Below are positions 5,782-6,609 of a DNA stretch of 6,609 nt, in pieces. Below the pieces are notes generated by a model. The model had not been told where the DNA came from. It made no database searches and worked only from the letters and a program-made list of their open reading frames with translations. The stretch lies in contig CAMLSA010000137.1 of NCBI GenBank assembly GCA_946482655.1, positions 1 to 6,609 on the forward strand, in the 5' to 3' direction. Source of the stretch: an uncultured Sphingomonas sp. Lineage in GTDB: Bacteria > Pseudomonadota > Alphaproteobacteria > Sphingomonadales > Sphingomonadaceae. Both the position numbers and the translations under genes were made by a program. The first letter of the stretch is position 1, and the number at the start of each line of letters is the position of its first letter.

Positions 5782-6609
5782 AGGCCTGCGTGCTCGTCGA
5801 GAGCGTTGCACCGCTCTTTCCTTCCAGAACCGCCTCGGTGATCGAGTTCGGCAGCGGCAGCGGGCGCTCCATGCGCGAGACGATCGGCAGGATGATCAGG
5901 AAGTGCGCGAAATAATAAGCCGAGGCGAGCTGTGAGATCATCACATAGGGCTCCTCGGCCGGCGATCCTCCGCAATAGCCCAGGATGAGCACGTCGACGC
6001 ACAGCAGCCAGAAGAACTTCTTGAACGCCGGGCGGTAATTGCCCGACCGCACCGGCGACTTGTCGAGCCACGGCAGGAAGAACAGCAGCAGGATCGCCGC
6101 GAACATCGCCACCACGCCCAGCAGCTTGGCGGGGATGCCGAAGATGTCGAAGGTGAAGGCGCGCAGGATCGCGTAGAAGGGCCAATAATACCATTCGGGC
6201 ACGATGTGAGCCGGCGTCGAGAGCGGGTTGGCCGGAATGTAGTTGTCCGGATGGCCAAGCGCGTTCGGCGCGTAGAACAGCACAAGGCAGTAAAGAATCA
6301 GGAACACGCCCAGTCCGAAGCCATCCTTGGCAGTGTAGTAGGGATGGAAGGGGACCGTGTCCTGCGGACCCTTGACCTCGATGCCGGTCGGGTTGCTCGA
6401 ACCTGGGATGTGCAGCGCCCAGATGTGCAGGATGATGACACCCGCGATCACGAAAGGCAGCAGATAGTGCAGCGAGAAGAAGCGGTTCAGCGCCGCGTCA
6501 TCCGGCGCGAAACCGCCTAGCAGCCAGGTCTGGATGGGGGTGCCGACCACCGGGATCGCGCCGAACAGGCCGGTGATCACCTTGGCGCCCCAGAAGCTCA
6601 TCTGCCCCC
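5780..6609 (-). CDS. petB: Cytochrome b of the cytochrome bc1 complex, C-terminal part (5' end outside window)
   Basis: Cytochrome b is the membrane core of complex III, holding two b haems and the quinol-oxidising and quinone-reducing sites. The frame stays open to the right edge, and the last full codons read Gly-Gln before an internal Met at 6601, so that ATG is not the start. Numbered from this Met, 273 residues are seen. [16 protein letters not shown] (5-20) lies near the Qo site. The second pair of haem ligands, His45 (SLHY) and His59 (ILHIW), has the family's 14-residue spacing. The Qo-site signature PEWY is at 135-138. Several hydrophobic helices follow (about 95-115, 160-178, 195-210, 225-243). 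Alphaproteobacterial cytochrome b has about 400-430 residues, so roughly the first third is missing, including the first haem-ligand pair. petA (Rieske) would be expected upstream, outside the window. Confidence 0.97.
   Translation of the reverse strand, partial: GQMSFWGAKVITGLFGAIPVVGTPIQTWLLGGFAPDDAALNRFFSLHYLLPFVIAGVIILHIWALHIPGSSNPTGIEVKGPQDTVPFHPYYTAKDGFGLGVFLILYCLVLFYAPNALGHPDNYIPANPLSTPAHIVPEWYYWPFYAILRAFTFDIFGIPAKLLGVVAMFAAILLLFFLPWLDKSPVRSGNYRPAFKKFFWLLCVDVLILGYCGGSPAEEPYVMISQLASAYYFAHFLIILPIVSRMERPLPLPNSITEAVLEGKSGATLSTSTQA

Noticed and set aside
4922..5935. A 337-codon plus-strand open frame opposite petC and the petB end
   Set aside because: It is antisense to cytochrome c1 and b, rich in Arg and Gly as expected for a mirror frame, and has no family resemblance.

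Overview
The window is a GC-rich, densely coded stretch of what looks like an alphaproteobacterial chromosome, probably a sphingomonad. That placement is an inference from the style of the cytochrome bc1, Pth and YchF proteins, from short CCCGGC/GCCGGG palindromes between genes, and from high GC in third codon positions. No marker gene settles genus or species. I see no mobile element, tRNA, rRNA or CRISPR array, and no base-composition break that would suggest recent transfer.

Left block, plus strand (1-3909). The window opens inside pth (peptidyl-tRNA hydrolase). A VOC/PhnB-type protein overlaps the end of pth by 10 bases. Next come a glutathione S-transferase and an unrecognised exported protein of 207 residues with a clear signal peptide. 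Then follow ychF (universally conserved P-loop ATPase/GTPase linked to ribosomes) and a MaoC-type hot-dog hydratase. pth and ychF are often close neighbours in proteobacteria; here about 2 kb with three other genes lies between them.

Right block, minus strand (6609-3949). The C-terminal two thirds of cytochrome b (petB) is followed closely by cytochrome c1 (petC), with the petC ribosome-binding site overlapping the petB stop codon. Together they form the end of a cytochrome bc1 operon whose petA should lie beyond the right edge. A strong terminator follows petC. About 50 bases beyond it starts mtnP (methylthioadenosine phosphorylase), which begins with GTG behind a good Shine-Dalgarno sequence and converges on the MaoC gene.

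The genes cover housekeeping work: translation quality control (pth, ychF), respiration (petB, petC), purine and methylthio salvage (mtnP), plus small-molecule handling (VOC, GST, MaoC). I found no convincing undescribed multi-gene system. The points most worth a second look are the exported Met-rich, two-cysteine protein, and the related palindromes on both sides of mtnP, one of which folds directly against its ribosome-binding site.
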